From assembly GCA_017307505.1 (NCBI GenBank), contig JAFKEE010000042.1, positions 1 through 64,000 on the forward strand: 64,000 nucleotides of DNA. Reading direction: 5' to 3'. Made by a program: the position numbers and the translations under genes. Every line of letters starts with the position of its first letter. Position 1 is the stretch's first letter. This DNA comes from Acidobacteriota bacterium. Lineage in GTDB: Bacteria > Acidobacteriota > Terriglobia > Bryobacterales > Bryobacteraceae. The notes under the pieces are model-generated. The model ran no database searches and was not told the DNA's origin. It saw nothing but the letters and a program-made list of their open reading frames with translations. Shown in pieces: positions 45,448 through 54,078 of this stretch.

Positions 45448-46161
45448 ATGGCCACCGACGCTCAACTCACCGCAAACCGCATCAACGCACAACGCTCCAC
45501 CGGACCCCGCTCCGACCAGGGCAAGACCCGCTCTTCCCGCAACAACCTCCGCCACGGATTCCGCTCTTTATCCGTCCTGCTCCCCGGCGACGATCCCGCC
45601 GAGTACGAGGAACTGCTGGCCGAACTCACCGCCCATTTCCAAGTCCGCGACCTCACCGAAGCCCGCTTCGTCCGCGAAATGGCCGACGCCGAATGGCGGC
45701 TCCGCCGTGTGCGCGCCCACCAGGAGGTTCTGCTCACGGCCCGCATCACCGAACTCGCGGCCCAGACCCCGGACGCCGACCCCCTCCTCCTCCAGGCGCT
45801 CGCCTTTCAATCCCTCCATCAGAATTCCAACTTCGGCCTGTTTCTGACGTACGAAGCCAAATTCGAACGCCAATACGAGCGCGCCCACCAGGGCCTGCTC
45901 AAAACGCGCGAGCAACTGAGCCGCTGCGGCACCCGCGAGATGCGGTCCCAAATCGAGTCCCTCGTGCGCCGACCCATTCGGACGGACGAACCCAATTTGC
46001 GTCCCGACCTCCAGCCCAAACCGAAACCCGAGCCCCTCGAAACAGGCTCAGTTTCCACTCCGCGCAACGCCCCCTGCCCCTGCGGCTCCGGCGAGAAGTA
46101 CAAACGCTGCTGCGGACGCCATGCGCCGGCAGTCCTCGGACCAGGAAATCTCGCGGCCTGA
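45448..46161 (+). CDS. 'STGP' family protein with SEC-C tail
   Basis: A protein of about 237 residues. The N-terminal motif ANRINAQRSTGPRSDQGKTRS followed by RNNLRHGF is the same as in the broken gene at 12150. The central part is helical and charged (EEYEELLAELTAHF, FVREMADAEWRLRRVRAHQEVLL). The C terminus adds a SEC-C zinc-binding motif (APCPCGSGEKYKRCCG), the type that ends SecA, often linking proteins to ribosomes or SecB. The ATG at 45448 has GGAAAGGA eight bases upstream. The function of the family is unknown to me; it appears as dispersed single genes. Confidence 0.82.
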   Translation: MATDAQLTANRINAQRSTGPRSDQGKTRSSRNNLRHGFRSLSVLLPGDDPAEYEELLAELTAHFQVRDLTEARFVREMADAEWRLRRVRAHQEVLLTARITELAAQTPDADPLLLQALAFQSLHQNSNFGLFLTYEAKFERQYERAHQGLLKTREQLSRCGTREMRSQIESLVRRPIRTDEPNLRPDLQPKPKPEPLETGSVSTPRNAPCPCGSGEKYKRCCGRHAPAVLGPGNLAA

Positions 46162-46244
46162 CAGCGAAGACCGCACGAAGCGCCGCCCAACTGTTAACAA
46201 ACCTGAAGCCGGAACGCCCGTAGAATACACTCATTGGAGTCACC

Positions 46245-48680
46245 GTGAACCCCCTGACCTGGCTCGCACAGTTCGCCCGTGATCTTCGCTTCGGTGCCCG
46301 CAGTCTGGCGCAGGCGCGCGTCTTCACCGCCATCGCGATCGGCTCTCTCGCCCTGGGCATCGGCGGCAGCACCGCCATGTTCAGCGTTCTGCATGCGGTC
46401 ATCATCGACCCGTTCCCGTACCAGGAACCGGACCGCCTCATGAGCGTCTCCGTGCGCGGCCCGCGCGGCGGCAACGGCAGCCAGTATCCGGTCGACCGCT
46501 TCATTGAGATCGCGCAGAAGAACACGGTCTTCAGCGGCGTCATCGCCTCCACCTGGTCCGACGTGACCATGAAGGGTACGGGCGAGCCGGAACGCCTGCG
46601 CGGCAATCACTGCACTATGAATACGTTCGAGGTGATGGGCGTCCCGCCGCTCATCGGCCGCGTCACCGCACCCTCCGACGAAGCCGAGGCGGCCGAACCC
46701 GTCGTCATCCTTGGCTACAAGTTCTGGCAGCGCCAGTTTGGCGGCGACCCTGGCGTTCTGGGCCGCAAACTGCGCCTCAATGAGAAGACGCGCACCGTCA
46801 TCGGGGTGATGCCGCCACGCTTCATGTGGCGCGGCGCCGATGTCTACCTGCCCGATGTGTTTCGTCCGGGCCAAACGTTGGAGGGCGAAGACAGCGTCCA
46901 TCTGCTGGGCAAGCTGAAGCCCGGCGTCACCCGGGAGCAGGCCACCGCCGGCCTGAGGCCCCTCTTCGAGGAGATGGCGCATCGCTACCCGGACGAGTTC
47001 CCGAAGCAATGGTGGCTGCGCCTGCAGACCTTCGGTGAGACGTTCCCCAGCGACATTAAGGACGCCATCTGGATCCTCTTTGGCGCTGTCGGGCTGCTGC
47101 TGCTCATCGCCTGCGTTAACGTGTCGAACCTGCTGCTCTCCCGTGGGGCGTTCCGGCGCCGGGAGGTCGCCATCCGCGCAGCCATGGGCGCCAGCCGCGG
47201 CCGCATCGTCCGCCAGTTGCTGGCCGAAAGCCTTGTCCTCGCCCTGGGCGGCGCCGTGGTCGGCGTCTTCCTGGCCTTCGTCTGCCTGCGCGGCATCCTG
47301 GCGGTCATCCCGCCGAACACCATTCCGGACGAAGCCCACATCGCGCTGAATGCACCCGTCCTGGGCTTCTCGCTCCTTGTTTCCGTGCTGGTCTCGCTGC
47401 TCTTCGGACTCACGCCGGCGCTGCACCTGGCCGGCGGGGATCTGCTCAAGCCACTGAAGGAGGCCGGCCGCGGCGTCTCCGGCGGTTTGCGCCAGCGCCT
47501 GATGCGCAGCATTCTCGTGGTCGCCGAAGTCGCGCTCTCGCTCGTCCTGCTGGTCGGCGCCAGTCTCATGATCCGCACGCTCCTCTCCATCCAGGGCGCG
47601 GATCTCACCTTCCATCCCGACCGCATCCTTACGCTGCGCATCCCCTTCTCCGAAGAGCGCTACCCCGATGCCGAGCGCCGCAACGCTTTCCTGCAGGAGG
47701 CGCTGCGCCGCATGCAGACGGCGCCCGGAGTCGTGGCTGTGGGTATCAATTCCGGACTCCCGCCCGTCTACAACTGGTCCGCCACGATCGAGGCCGTGGG
47801 CGGTTCCAAGGAAGAAAGCCGCCGAGTGCTGTTGCACCAGATCAACGCGGAATATCCGCGCGTGATGGGGCTGCGGCTTGCCCAGGGCCGGTTCCCCACA
47901 GAGACGGAGGTGGGCTCACGCGTTCACAGCATCACGGTCAACAAGACCCTCGCCCGCCAGTACTTCCCGGGCAGCGAAGCCGTGGGCCGCCTGATCCGGA
48001 TCCCGCGCATGCGCCAGGCGCCGATCAGCCTGGCTGACGATTCCTTCCAGATCGTGGGCATCGTGGACGACACGGTGAACCGGGTTTCCACCAACGAGAT
48101 CCTGCCGGAGCTCTACATGCCCTACACAATCATGGGCCGCGCCGACCGCATCTTCGCCCTCAGCACCGGCCGGCCCGAGTCGCTCGCCGCCGGTCTGAAG
48201 GCACAGGTCTATGCCGTCGATCCGGGCCAGCCCCTGATGGACGTCAAGACCATGGAGACGCTGCTCGCCGAGAACGTCTATGCGCGGCCGCGCTTCAATC
48301 TGATCCTCCTCACCGTTTTCGCCGTGCTGGGCCTGGTGCTGGCTCTGTTCGGAATCTATGGGGTGATCTCGAACCTGGTCGCCCAGCAGACCAGAGAGAT
48401 CGGCATCCGCATCGCACTTGGGGCGACGTTCCAACAGGTGATCGCCATGGTCCTGGGCATTGGAGCGCGCCTGCTGACCGCTGGGGTCGTGGTCGGCCTC
48501 ATTGCCAGCCTGGCGTCGGCCAAACTGCTCTCTGGCCTGGTGACGAACGTCTCCACATTCGACCCATATTCCTTTGTGGCGGTGACGGTTCTGCTCTTCT
48601 CGGCTGGCCTCTTTGCAAGCTTCTGGCCGGCGCGGCGTGCCGCGCGAGTGGATCCCATGGCGGTCCTGCGCGACCAGTAG
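46245..48680 (+). CDS. ADOP-family ABC permease (MacB/FtsX type)
   Basis: An 811-residue permease with two MacB periplasmic-core plus FtsX units. The first helix lies at about 22-45 (VFTAIAIGSLALGIGGSTAMFSV), with helix clusters at about 270-410 and 690-800 and an insertion around 430-450. It starts with GTG at 46245, five bases after GGAG. Compared with the 904-residue homologue at 6335, it lacks the N-terminal cytosolic helical region, and no PadR gene precedes it. The C terminus carries the family signature ARVDPMAVLRDQ. Substrate is unknown. Confidence 0.92.
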   Translation: MNPLTWLAQFARDLRFGARSLAQARVFTAIAIGSLALGIGGSTAMFSVLHAVIIDPFPYQEPDRLMSVSVRGPRGGNGSQYPVDRFIEIAQKNTVFSGVIASTWSDVTMKGTGEPERLRGNHCTMNTFEVMGVPPLIGRVTAPSDEAEAAEPVVILGYKFWQRQFGGDPGVLGRKLRLNEKTRTVIGVMPPRFMWRGADVYLPDVFRPGQTLEGEDSVHLLGKLKPGVTREQATAGLRPLFEEMAHRYPDEFPKQWWLRLQTFGETFPSDIKDAIWILFGAVGLLLLIACVNVSNLLLSRGAFRRREVAIRAAMGASRGRIVRQLLAESLVLALGGAVVGVFLAFVCLRGILAVIPPNTIPDEAHIALNAPVLGFSLLVSVLVSLLFGLTPALHLAGGDLLKPLKEAGRGVSGGLRQRLMRSILVVAEVALSLVLLVGASLMIRTLLSIQGADLTFHPDRILTLRIPFSEERYPDAERRNAFLQEALRRMQTAPGVVAVGINSGLPPVYNWSATIEAVGGSKEESRRVLLHQINAEYPRVMGLRLAQGRFPTETEVGSRVHSITVNKTLARQYFPGSEAVGRLIRIPRMRQAPISLADDSFQIVGIVDDTVNRVSTNEILPELYMPYTIMGRADRIFALSTGRPESLAAGLKAQVYAVDPGQPLMDVKTMETLLAENVYARPRFNLILLTVFAVLGLVLALFGIYGVISNLVAQQTREIGIRIALGATFQQVIAMVLGIGARLLTAGVVVGLIASLASAKLLSGLVTNVSTFDPYSFVAVTVLLFSAGLFASFWPARRAARVDPMAVLRDQ

Positions 48681-48722
48681 CCTCGCCCCCCAAACACGCT
48701 ACACTCGGCCTGCGGGGAGAAT

Positions 48723-50195
48723 ATGCAACGCATCGCCATCACGGGGGCTACCGGCTACATCGGCGGACGGTTGGCGCCCCTGCTGCTGGACTCCGGCTAC
48801 GCCCTGCGGTGTCTGGTCCGCACGCCCCGGAAGCTGGAAGGCCGCAAGTGGACGGAGGATCCACGGGTCGAGATCCGGCAGACGGACCTGGCCGACACAG
48901 CGGCGCTCACTCGAGAGCTTTCCGGCTGCTCGGCCGCCTACTATCTCGTGCATTCGATGATGTCCGCCGGCGGCGAATACGCGCAGCTCGACCTGCAACT
49001 GGCCGAGGAATTCGCCAAGGCAGCGGCGGCGGCCGGCGTGGCCCGCGTCATCTATCTCGGCGGTCTGGGTGAGACCGGCCCGAACCTGAGCCAGCATCTG
49101 GCCTCCAGGCGTGATGTCGAATCCGCCCTGGCTTCCACCGGCGTGCCGGTGACGGTGCTGCGCGCCGCCATGATCGTTGGTTCCGGCTCGGCCTCGTTCG
49201 AGATCCTGCGCTATCTGGTGCAGCGCCTGCCGGTGATGATCACTCCGAAATGGGTCAGCACGCGGTGCCAGCCGATTGCCGTGGAAAACGTGCTCGGGTA
49301 TCTGGTGGGCGTCCTGGCCGTGCCGGAATCAGCCGGGGGGACGTTCGACATTGGCGGCTCAGAAGTGCTCCGCTACAGCGAGATCATGCGCATCATGGCG
49401 GAAGAACTGGACCTGCCCCGGCGCTGGATCATCCCGGTGCCGGTGCTGACACCGCGCTTGAGTTCGTACTGGATTCATCTCGTCACACCCCTGAGCAGCA
49501 GCATCGCGCGGCCCCTGGCCGAGGGACTGAAGAATGAGGTAGTCTGCCGCGAAGACCGGATCACGCATCTCGTTCCGCAAAAGCTGATGAATGTGCGCGA
49601 GGCCATCCGGGCCGCGCTGAACCAGGTGGAGTCGCGGCTGGTGGAGACCAACTGGTCAATGGCCGGGCCCATGCTAGGCGATCCCGACTGGTCGGGCGGT
49701 ACCGTCTTCCGGGATGAGCGCGAGGTCACCATCGAAGTCCCCGCCTGGGCGGCGTTCCGAGCCGTATGCCGCCTGGGCGGCGAGCACGGCTGGTATGCCG
49801 ATTGGCTGTGGAGGATTCGCGGCGCGCTGGACCGGCTCGCCGGTGGCCCCGGACTCCGGCGCGGGCGGCGTCATCCCGAATCATTGAGATATGGGGATGC
49901 CCTGGATTTCTGGCGTGTCGTCCGGGTGGATCGCGACCAGTCGCTTTCACTGCGGGCGGAGATGCGCTTTCCCGGGGAGGCCTTGCTCGATTTCCGGATC
50001 CAGGACAAGGGCGCCCGCCAATGCACGCTCCGGCAAACGGCGCTCTTCGAGCCGCGAGGCCTGTTCGGCCTCCTGTACTGGTATTCGGTGCTCCCCTTCC
50101 ACGGCGTGATCTTCCGCGGCATGCTGGCCGCGATCCAGCGTGACGCCTTTCGGATCGCCACCGCCGAGGCGGCTCGAAGGGAAGACGCCGTCTGA
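48723..50195 (+). CDS. SDR/NmrA-like protein with DUF2867
   Basis: A 490-residue protein. The N-terminal Rossmann domain (about 1-290) has the nucleotide motif TGATGYIGG, then CLVRTPRKL and YYLVHSMM, as in atypical short-chain dehydrogenases of the NmrA/complex-I-assembly type. The C-terminal part (about 330-485) is DUF2867, a START-like fold (FRDEREVTIEVPAWAAFRAV, HGWYADWLWRIRGALD). The same fusion is common in bacteria as 'NAD(P)H-binding protein' of unknown substrate; a redox or lipid-linked role is likely. GGGGAG lies five bases before the ATG. Confidence 0.9.
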   Translation: MQRIAITGATGYIGGRLAPLLLDSGYALRCLVRTPRKLEGRKWTEDPRVEIRQTDLADTAALTRELSGCSAAYYLVHSMMSAGGEYAQLDLQLAEEFAKAAAAAGVARVIYLGGLGETGPNLSQHLASRRDVESALASTGVPVTVLRAAMIVGSGSASFEILRYLVQRLPVMITPKWVSTRCQPIAVENVLGYLVGVLAVPESAGGTFDIGGSEVLRYSEIMRIMAEELDLPRRWIIPVPVLTPRLSSYWIHLVTPLSSSIARPLAEGLKNEVVCREDRITHLVPQKLMNVREAIRAALNQVESRLVETNWSMAGPMLGDPDWSGGTVFRDEREVTIEVPAWAAFRAVCRLGGEHGWYADWLWRIRGALDRLAGGPGLRRGRRHPESLRYGDALDFWRVVRVDRDQSLSLRAEMRFPGEALLDFRIQDKGARQCTLRQTALFEPRGLFGLLYWYSVLPFHGVIFRGMLAAIQRDAFRIATAEAARREDAV

Positions 50196-50264
50196 CCAGC
50201 GTGTGACCCGGTGCGCCTGCCTCCGGATGCTATACTTTTTCGGTCAGAAAGAGAGGCATCCGAT

Positions 50265-51140
50265 TTGTCCCCGACGCTCCAACCGGTTGTGACCATACGT
50301 CCCGCGGCGCCGGAAGACGCGGCCGCCTGTGGCGCGATCTGCTTCGAGGCCTTCTCGAAGATCAATGCCGCCCATGGCTTTCCGTGCGACTTTCCCGGGC
50401 CTGAGGCGCCGATCGGCCTGCTCTCGATGCTGTTCTCCAACCCTTCTGTTTACTGCGTTGTGGCGGAGTCCGGGGGGCGCCTTGTGGGCAGCAACTGCAT
50501 GGACGAGCGATCCAGCATCTTTGGCATTGGGCCCATTACCGTGGATCCTGGCGCTCAAAACCTGGGTGTCGGACGCAAGCTGATGCAGGCGGCGTTGGAC
50601 AGGGCTCAGGCTCGGGGTGCCGCTGGGGTGCGCCTGGTGCAGGCTGCCTTCCACAACCGCTCGTTCTCGCTTTATACGAGGCTCGGCTTCGACATCAGGG
50701 AGCCCCTGGCCTGCCTTCAGGGCCGGCCTCTGGAGAAGCACGTCCCCGGTTGTGAAGTCCGTCCGGCGGAATCGCCAGACCTGGACGCCTGCAACGAGCT
50801 ATCGCGCCGGGTGCATGGCTTCGACCGGGGCGGGGAACTGAGCGATGCGATTCATGGCGGGACCGCGCTGGTGGTGCAGCGCGCGGGCCGCATCACTGGG
50901 TATGCCTCGAGCCTGGCGTTCTTTGGCCATGCCACGGCGGAGACCAATGTGGACCTGCAGGCGCTGATCGCGTCCCGCGAGTCGTTCGGAGGTCCTGGCC
51001 TGCTGGTGCCTGCCCGCAACAGCGCGCTGCTGCGCTGGTGCCTGGGCAACGGCCTGCGCGTCGTGCAGCCGATGAACCTGATGAGCCAGGGACTCTACAA
51101 TGAGCCGGCCGGAGCCTGGCTCCCCTCAATCCTGTTCTAA
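50265..51140 (+). CDS. double GNAT acetyltransferase
   Basis: A protein of about 291 residues. The first GNAT domain (about 5-150) has the acetyl-CoA loop pattern GAQNLGVGRKLMQAAL and a typical ITVDPG strand. The second half (about 160-290) is a degenerate GNAT-like unit. The start is uncertain: TTG at 50265 follows GAGAGG by eight bases and lies downstream of a TATACT box (50231-50236), so I prefer it. GTG at 50211 in the same frame would add 18 residues. The substrate of the N-acetyl transfer is unknown. It follows the SDR gene by about 70 bp. Confidence 0.85.
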   Translation: MSPTLQPVVTIRPAAPEDAAACGAICFEAFSKINAAHGFPCDFPGPEAPIGLLSMLFSNPSVYCVVAESGGRLVGSNCMDERSSIFGIGPITVDPGAQNLGVGRKLMQAALDRAQARGAAGVRLVQAAFHNRSFSLYTRLGFDIREPLACLQGRPLEKHVPGCEVRPAESPDLDACNELSRRVHGFDRGGELSDAIHGGTALVVQRAGRITGYASSLAFFGHATAETNVDLQALIASRESFGGPGLLVPARNSALLRWCLGNGLRVVQPMNLMSQGLYNEPAGAWLPSILF

Positions 51141-51247
51141 CCTGTCCAGCCACATCTGGTGAACCGGCGGCCGCGGAGGAATTCACGCCTGCGGCACGTA
51201 GAGTCATTTTCCCTACAGATTGGCTTCTGGCGACGGCTTCTAAACCC

Positions 51248-51253
51248 TATAAT
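51248..51253 (+). promoter_or_regulatory. -10 box of cysteine protease gene
   Basis: A perfect TATAAT at 51248-51253, with a weak -35 candidate TTCTGG (51224-51229, spacing 18). The start codon of the downstream gene is at 51286 behind AGGAGG (51275-51280). Confidence 0.5.
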
Positions 51254-51285
51254 AGGACCCGTTGGTATCCAGTCAGGAGGATGAC

Positions 51286-51945
51286 ATGGAAACACTACGC
51301 CAAGGCAGCCGGGCGATGCAGGTCAAACTGCTGCAACGATTGCTGAACAAAAAAGGGGCCTCTCCCCGGTTGAGGGAGGATGGTGATTTTGGGGTACTGA
51401 CGCGGTCGGCGGTGGTGGCGTTCCAGGCGCGGGAACGAATCCCGCAGGACGGTGTGGCCGGACCCATGACCTGGTCCAGGCTTGGCGTCACCATCGACAT
51501 CACGCATCCCGTCCAACTGTTCCCTCAACCCACGGGCATGACCTGTTGGTCGGCAGCGGCGACCATGATCGTCGGCAACATGTCGATTGGACCTGGCCGG
51601 GCCACGCTGACACCCAGCGGCGGACTGGAGCCCAGCGCCGCGAACATTGAGCGCTTCGGCCGGGGACTGGGCTGGCGGATGCACTATCCGCAAACCTGGA
51701 CCGTGGCGGGCCTGGCGGGTCTGCTGCGCAACCGGCCGGTTTGGGCGGTAGGCGGCGGAGTCGGCTGGCTTCACGCGATTGTGATCAGCGGCATGTGGAG
51801 CGACGGCGCCGGCGATGCGAGCGGTACGATGATCCGCATCCATGACCCCTGGCCGCCTAACATCGGGTCCGTCTATGGCCGCTTCTATCGGGGCACTGTC
51901 GACGGCTTCGACTTCATTTCGATGTACATCCTGCAGCCGTGTTGA
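51286..51945 (+). CDS. peptidoglycan-binding papain-like protease
   Basis: A protein of about 219 residues. Residues 1-62 form a PG_binding_1 domain (METLRQGSRAMQVKLLQRLLNKKG; DGDFGVLTRSAVVAFQ). The rest resembles the AvrRpt2-type papain-like cysteine protease (peptidase family C70/C39-like), with nucleophile C87 (GMTCWSAAATMI), H163 (WLHAIVISG) and D187 (IRIHDPWPP). No signal peptide is evident, so the route to the cell wall is unclear. Start choice is decided by AGGAGG five bases before the ATG at 51286. It stands alone with its own promoter. It could be an exported toxin or wall-associated protease. Confidence 0.85.
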   Translation: METLRQGSRAMQVKLLQRLLNKKGASPRLREDGDFGVLTRSAVVAFQARERIPQDGVAGPMTWSRLGVTIDITHPVQLFPQPTGMTCWSAAATMIVGNMSIGPGRATLTPSGGLEPSAANIERFGRGLGWRMHYPQTWTVAGLAGLLRNRPVWAVGGGVGWLHAIVISGMWSDGAGDASGTMIRIHDPWPPNIGSVYGRFYRGTVDGFDFISMYILQPC

Positions 51946-52131
51946 GGCGGCGGAATCGCGTCCGCCAGTTTGCTGGGGTCAGTCCGCCACCGTGGAGGGA
52001 TGCCGGAGCGCACGACTTTCGAACCTGGCGCTGGAGTAGGACACTGGCAAGATAATTGATGCCAGATTGCTCGCTCAAATCGCGCCGTCTTGTCCGGCGG
52101 CTGGCTGGAGGATCCTCTACCGGGGGGAGGC

Positions 52132-52860
52132 TTACTGGTCCGCTCTCCAGCCGGCATGCCAGCCGAAGGACTGGAAGGCTTTGTTGCAGTTAACGGCCCC
52201 GTCAGTTTCCGCGACGTTGTAGATGCCAGGCTCACCCCGCGTGACGGCGAGTTCGGCGGCTTTGGCCGCCGCATCGACGTGCACCGAACCGGAGGCGATC
52301 GGCCAGTCAAAGCCGGTCCCGGGACCGTAAAACAGCCCGTAGCGCAAGACAATCCCATCGAGCGGAGCTTCGATCACCTGGCGTTCCAAGCTCATCACGC
52401 CGGCGACCGTTCCGCCATAAACCGGATGAGTCAACGCAAGCAGCGGATCTGTTTCGCCGTGCGGCGTGGGACCTTCCGCGTAGATGAAAGCGATACTCTG
52501 GGCGATCAGGCGCTTGGCGCCTGCATGGACGGCCGCCGCGACTAGGTTTCTTGTTCCTTCGTCCCGGAGTCGCGCATTGCGCTCCAGCGCGTCGGCCATC
52601 TTGGAGGCCTCGAGGGCGTGGGGCAGGTCGGTGAGTTGATGGATCACGACCTCTGGCCGGATGGCGGCCAGGAGTTCTTTCAGCCCAGCGGAATCGAAGA
52701 CGTCAATTACGGCTGGTTCGACTCCCATCTCACGCAACATGGGCGCTTTCTGTGCAGACCGCGTCGAGCCAACTACCCGCCACCCACTACTCACCAGAAG
52801 CGGGCAAAGCCGCCGGCCAATTGCACCCGTCGCGCCCGCCAGGAAGATGCTCTTACTCAT
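52132..52860 (-). CDS. NAD-dependent epimerase/dehydratase relative
   Basis: A 242-residue protein with an extended-SDR Rossmann domain: the glycine motif is AGATGAIGRRL (about 8-18), then the acidic FD loop at about 53-56, VIHQLTDLPHALE, and QSIAFIYAEG where the active-site serine/tyrosine region lies. It is shorter than full epimerases (about 300) because the C-terminal substrate domain is brief. The usual YxxxK is not clear, so catalysis may be altered and NAD(P) binding alone is likely. Substrate is unknown. It is alone on the minus strand, just left of the putative island. Confidence 0.85.
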   Translation of the reverse strand: MSKSIFLAGATGAIGRRLCPLLVSSGWRVVGSTRSAQKAPMLREMGVEPAVIDVFDSAGLKELLAAIRPEVVIHQLTDLPHALEASKMADALERNARLRDEGTRNLVAAAVHAGAKRLIAQSIAFIYAEGPTPHGETDPLLALTHPVYGGTVAGVMSLERQVIEAPLDGIVLRYGLFYGPGTGFDWPIASGSVHVDAAAKAAELAVTRGEPGIYNVAETDGAVNCNKAFQSFGWHAGWRADQ

Positions 52861-53106
52861 GGAAACTCTCCAGGCGCGCCCCTCGGATCGCCGGTTTGCC
52901 GGCTAGGACTTCAGGGTCCACGACGATGCGCTCAGAAAGCAACATATCCAAAGCTTACCGTGTCACTAGGGGGGGCGGGAACCATTCGGTCAGCCATCCG
53001 CGAGTGGGTTGATTTGCTTCGCTGGGCAAGCGGAAAGACCGTTCTGGATTGGTGGTCTTTGGAAGGGGGTTGGTGCTGGATAGCGCCAGTTTGGTGTGCT
53101 TGGAAT

Positions 53107-53192
53107 TGGCTCCTCAGGTAGGACTTGAACCTACAACACTTCGGTTAGCAGCTCCCGCCCGCCCGATGGCGGCGATGCTACCGATTGAGATA
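53107..53192 (-). other. degenerate tRNA-like sequence, possible att site
   Basis: On the minus strand the sequence ends with a perfect tRNA 3' part: T stem GTAGG, loop TTCAAGT, CCTAC (53134-53118), then CTGAGGA, G and CCA (to 53107). Upstream it shows a D-arm-like TCTCAATCGGTAGCAT and a CTGCTAA anticodon-loop-like segment. The acceptor 5' strand (TCCTCAG) and the anticodon stem 5' side are missing, replaced by GC-rich sequence. This fits a tRNA remnant left at an integration boundary, not a working tRNA. Confidence 0.5.
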
Positions 53193-53239
53193 AGTTACTC
53201 GGGATCAAGCGGTTATGGCGGGCCTCTGAAATCCAATAA

Positions 53240-53302
53240 CTGTAGGGACTACCCACTTTTGGGCGCTATTCTGAAGGAGCATCCCTACAAAAGTCCCTAC
53301 AG
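53240..53302. repeat. 11-bp inverted repeat near island edge
   Basis: CTGTAGGGACT (53240-53250) and AGTCCCTACAG (53292-53302) are perfect reverse complements with a 41-base spacer; CCCTACA also recurs directly (53283, 53295). It lies 50 bases from the tRNA-like sequence. It may be an integrase arm site or a folded element. No gene is seen from 53193 to 53481. Confidence 0.5.
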
Positions 53303-53481
53303 GTTTTGGGCCCGTTTTTCTACAACCTTTCGGTTGATGACCGAAAAGTACCCACGCTGACGGTGCCGGTCCTCGTCCAGTCCAACGAGGTATTGAAATC
53401 GCCCGACTCCTCTTCGTCGTGGACAAGATTCCGAACAAGGCCGAGTCACGCGGGACCAAAACCCTAGCGGTCTACGTGGTG

Positions 53482-53961
53482 TCAGCGCCGGTCGGCAATG
53501 AGGAAGACAGCGCCCAGCAATTCGTCGGTGTTCAGGCTCGGAGTTGACGATTCGGTCAGAAGCTTGACCCCGAACGTGGCCTGAACCTCCTGCCCCGCAT
53601 CTTCGAGAACAACATCGTCTGGGAGTCCAAGTGCCCGTCGAGCGATAGCCTGCGCCTTCGACTGGGCACCCACTTTCGTATTGAAGGTGCTTCGATCATG
53701 CCGACTCGCGTCCGCATTCCAAGACGCCTGTTGATTCTTGCTGGACTGGTGCTTTTTGAGGCAAACCGCAACGTGCTGCTGCTGCCGGATCTCAGGCCTG
53801 GCGGAATCAATCCGATAGATCCAACCGGAAAATTCGGAGTCTCTCCAAATGCTCTCCTGAATCATGCCGGCCTGAACCGCTCGGGAGTCGCGCGGATCGA
53901 CCAGTACAACGATTGTCCCGGGTTCTTGTTCTTCGAGCATGGTCACCACGATACCAGGCAT
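53482..53961 (-). CDS. hypothetical protein
   Basis: A 159-residue soluble protein with a plausible composition. The N-terminal half alternates strands and short helices (GTIVVLVDPRDSRAVQAGM, FSGWIYRIDS). A polar middle has several K/Q/N residues, and a C-terminal section reads AQAIARRALGLPDDVVLEDA. I do not recognise the family with confidence. It is the first possible gene after the tRNA-like sequence and is divergent from the cassette at 54079. Its frame has no competing long frame on the plus strand with better features. Confidence 0.55.
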   Translation of the reverse strand: MPGIVVTMLEEQEPGTIVVLVDPRDSRAVQAGMIQESIWRDSEFSGWIYRIDSARPEIRQQQHVAVCLKKHQSSKNQQASWNADASRHDRSTFNTKVGAQSKAQAIARRALGLPDDVVLEDAGQEVQATFGVKLLTESSTPSLNTDELLGAVFLIADRR

Positions 53962-54078
53962 GCTCAGAAATTACAGCTTCGGATCCTACGGACGATCGAC
54001 CGGGTTTTCGGTTGACGACTGAACAGCACCTCTCCTGGAGACTTCGAGGCGACCAAGTCGAGCCAGATTTGTTGGACA

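Noticed and set aside
46194-47837. A 547-codon open frame on the minus strand
   Set aside because: It is the complement of the ADOP permease and rich in D, A, Q and R without motifs; a shadow frame.
53107-53192. A complete tRNA gene
   Set aside because: The T arm and CCA are perfect, but no acceptor 5' strand TCCTCAG is found upstream and the anticodon stem does not pair.
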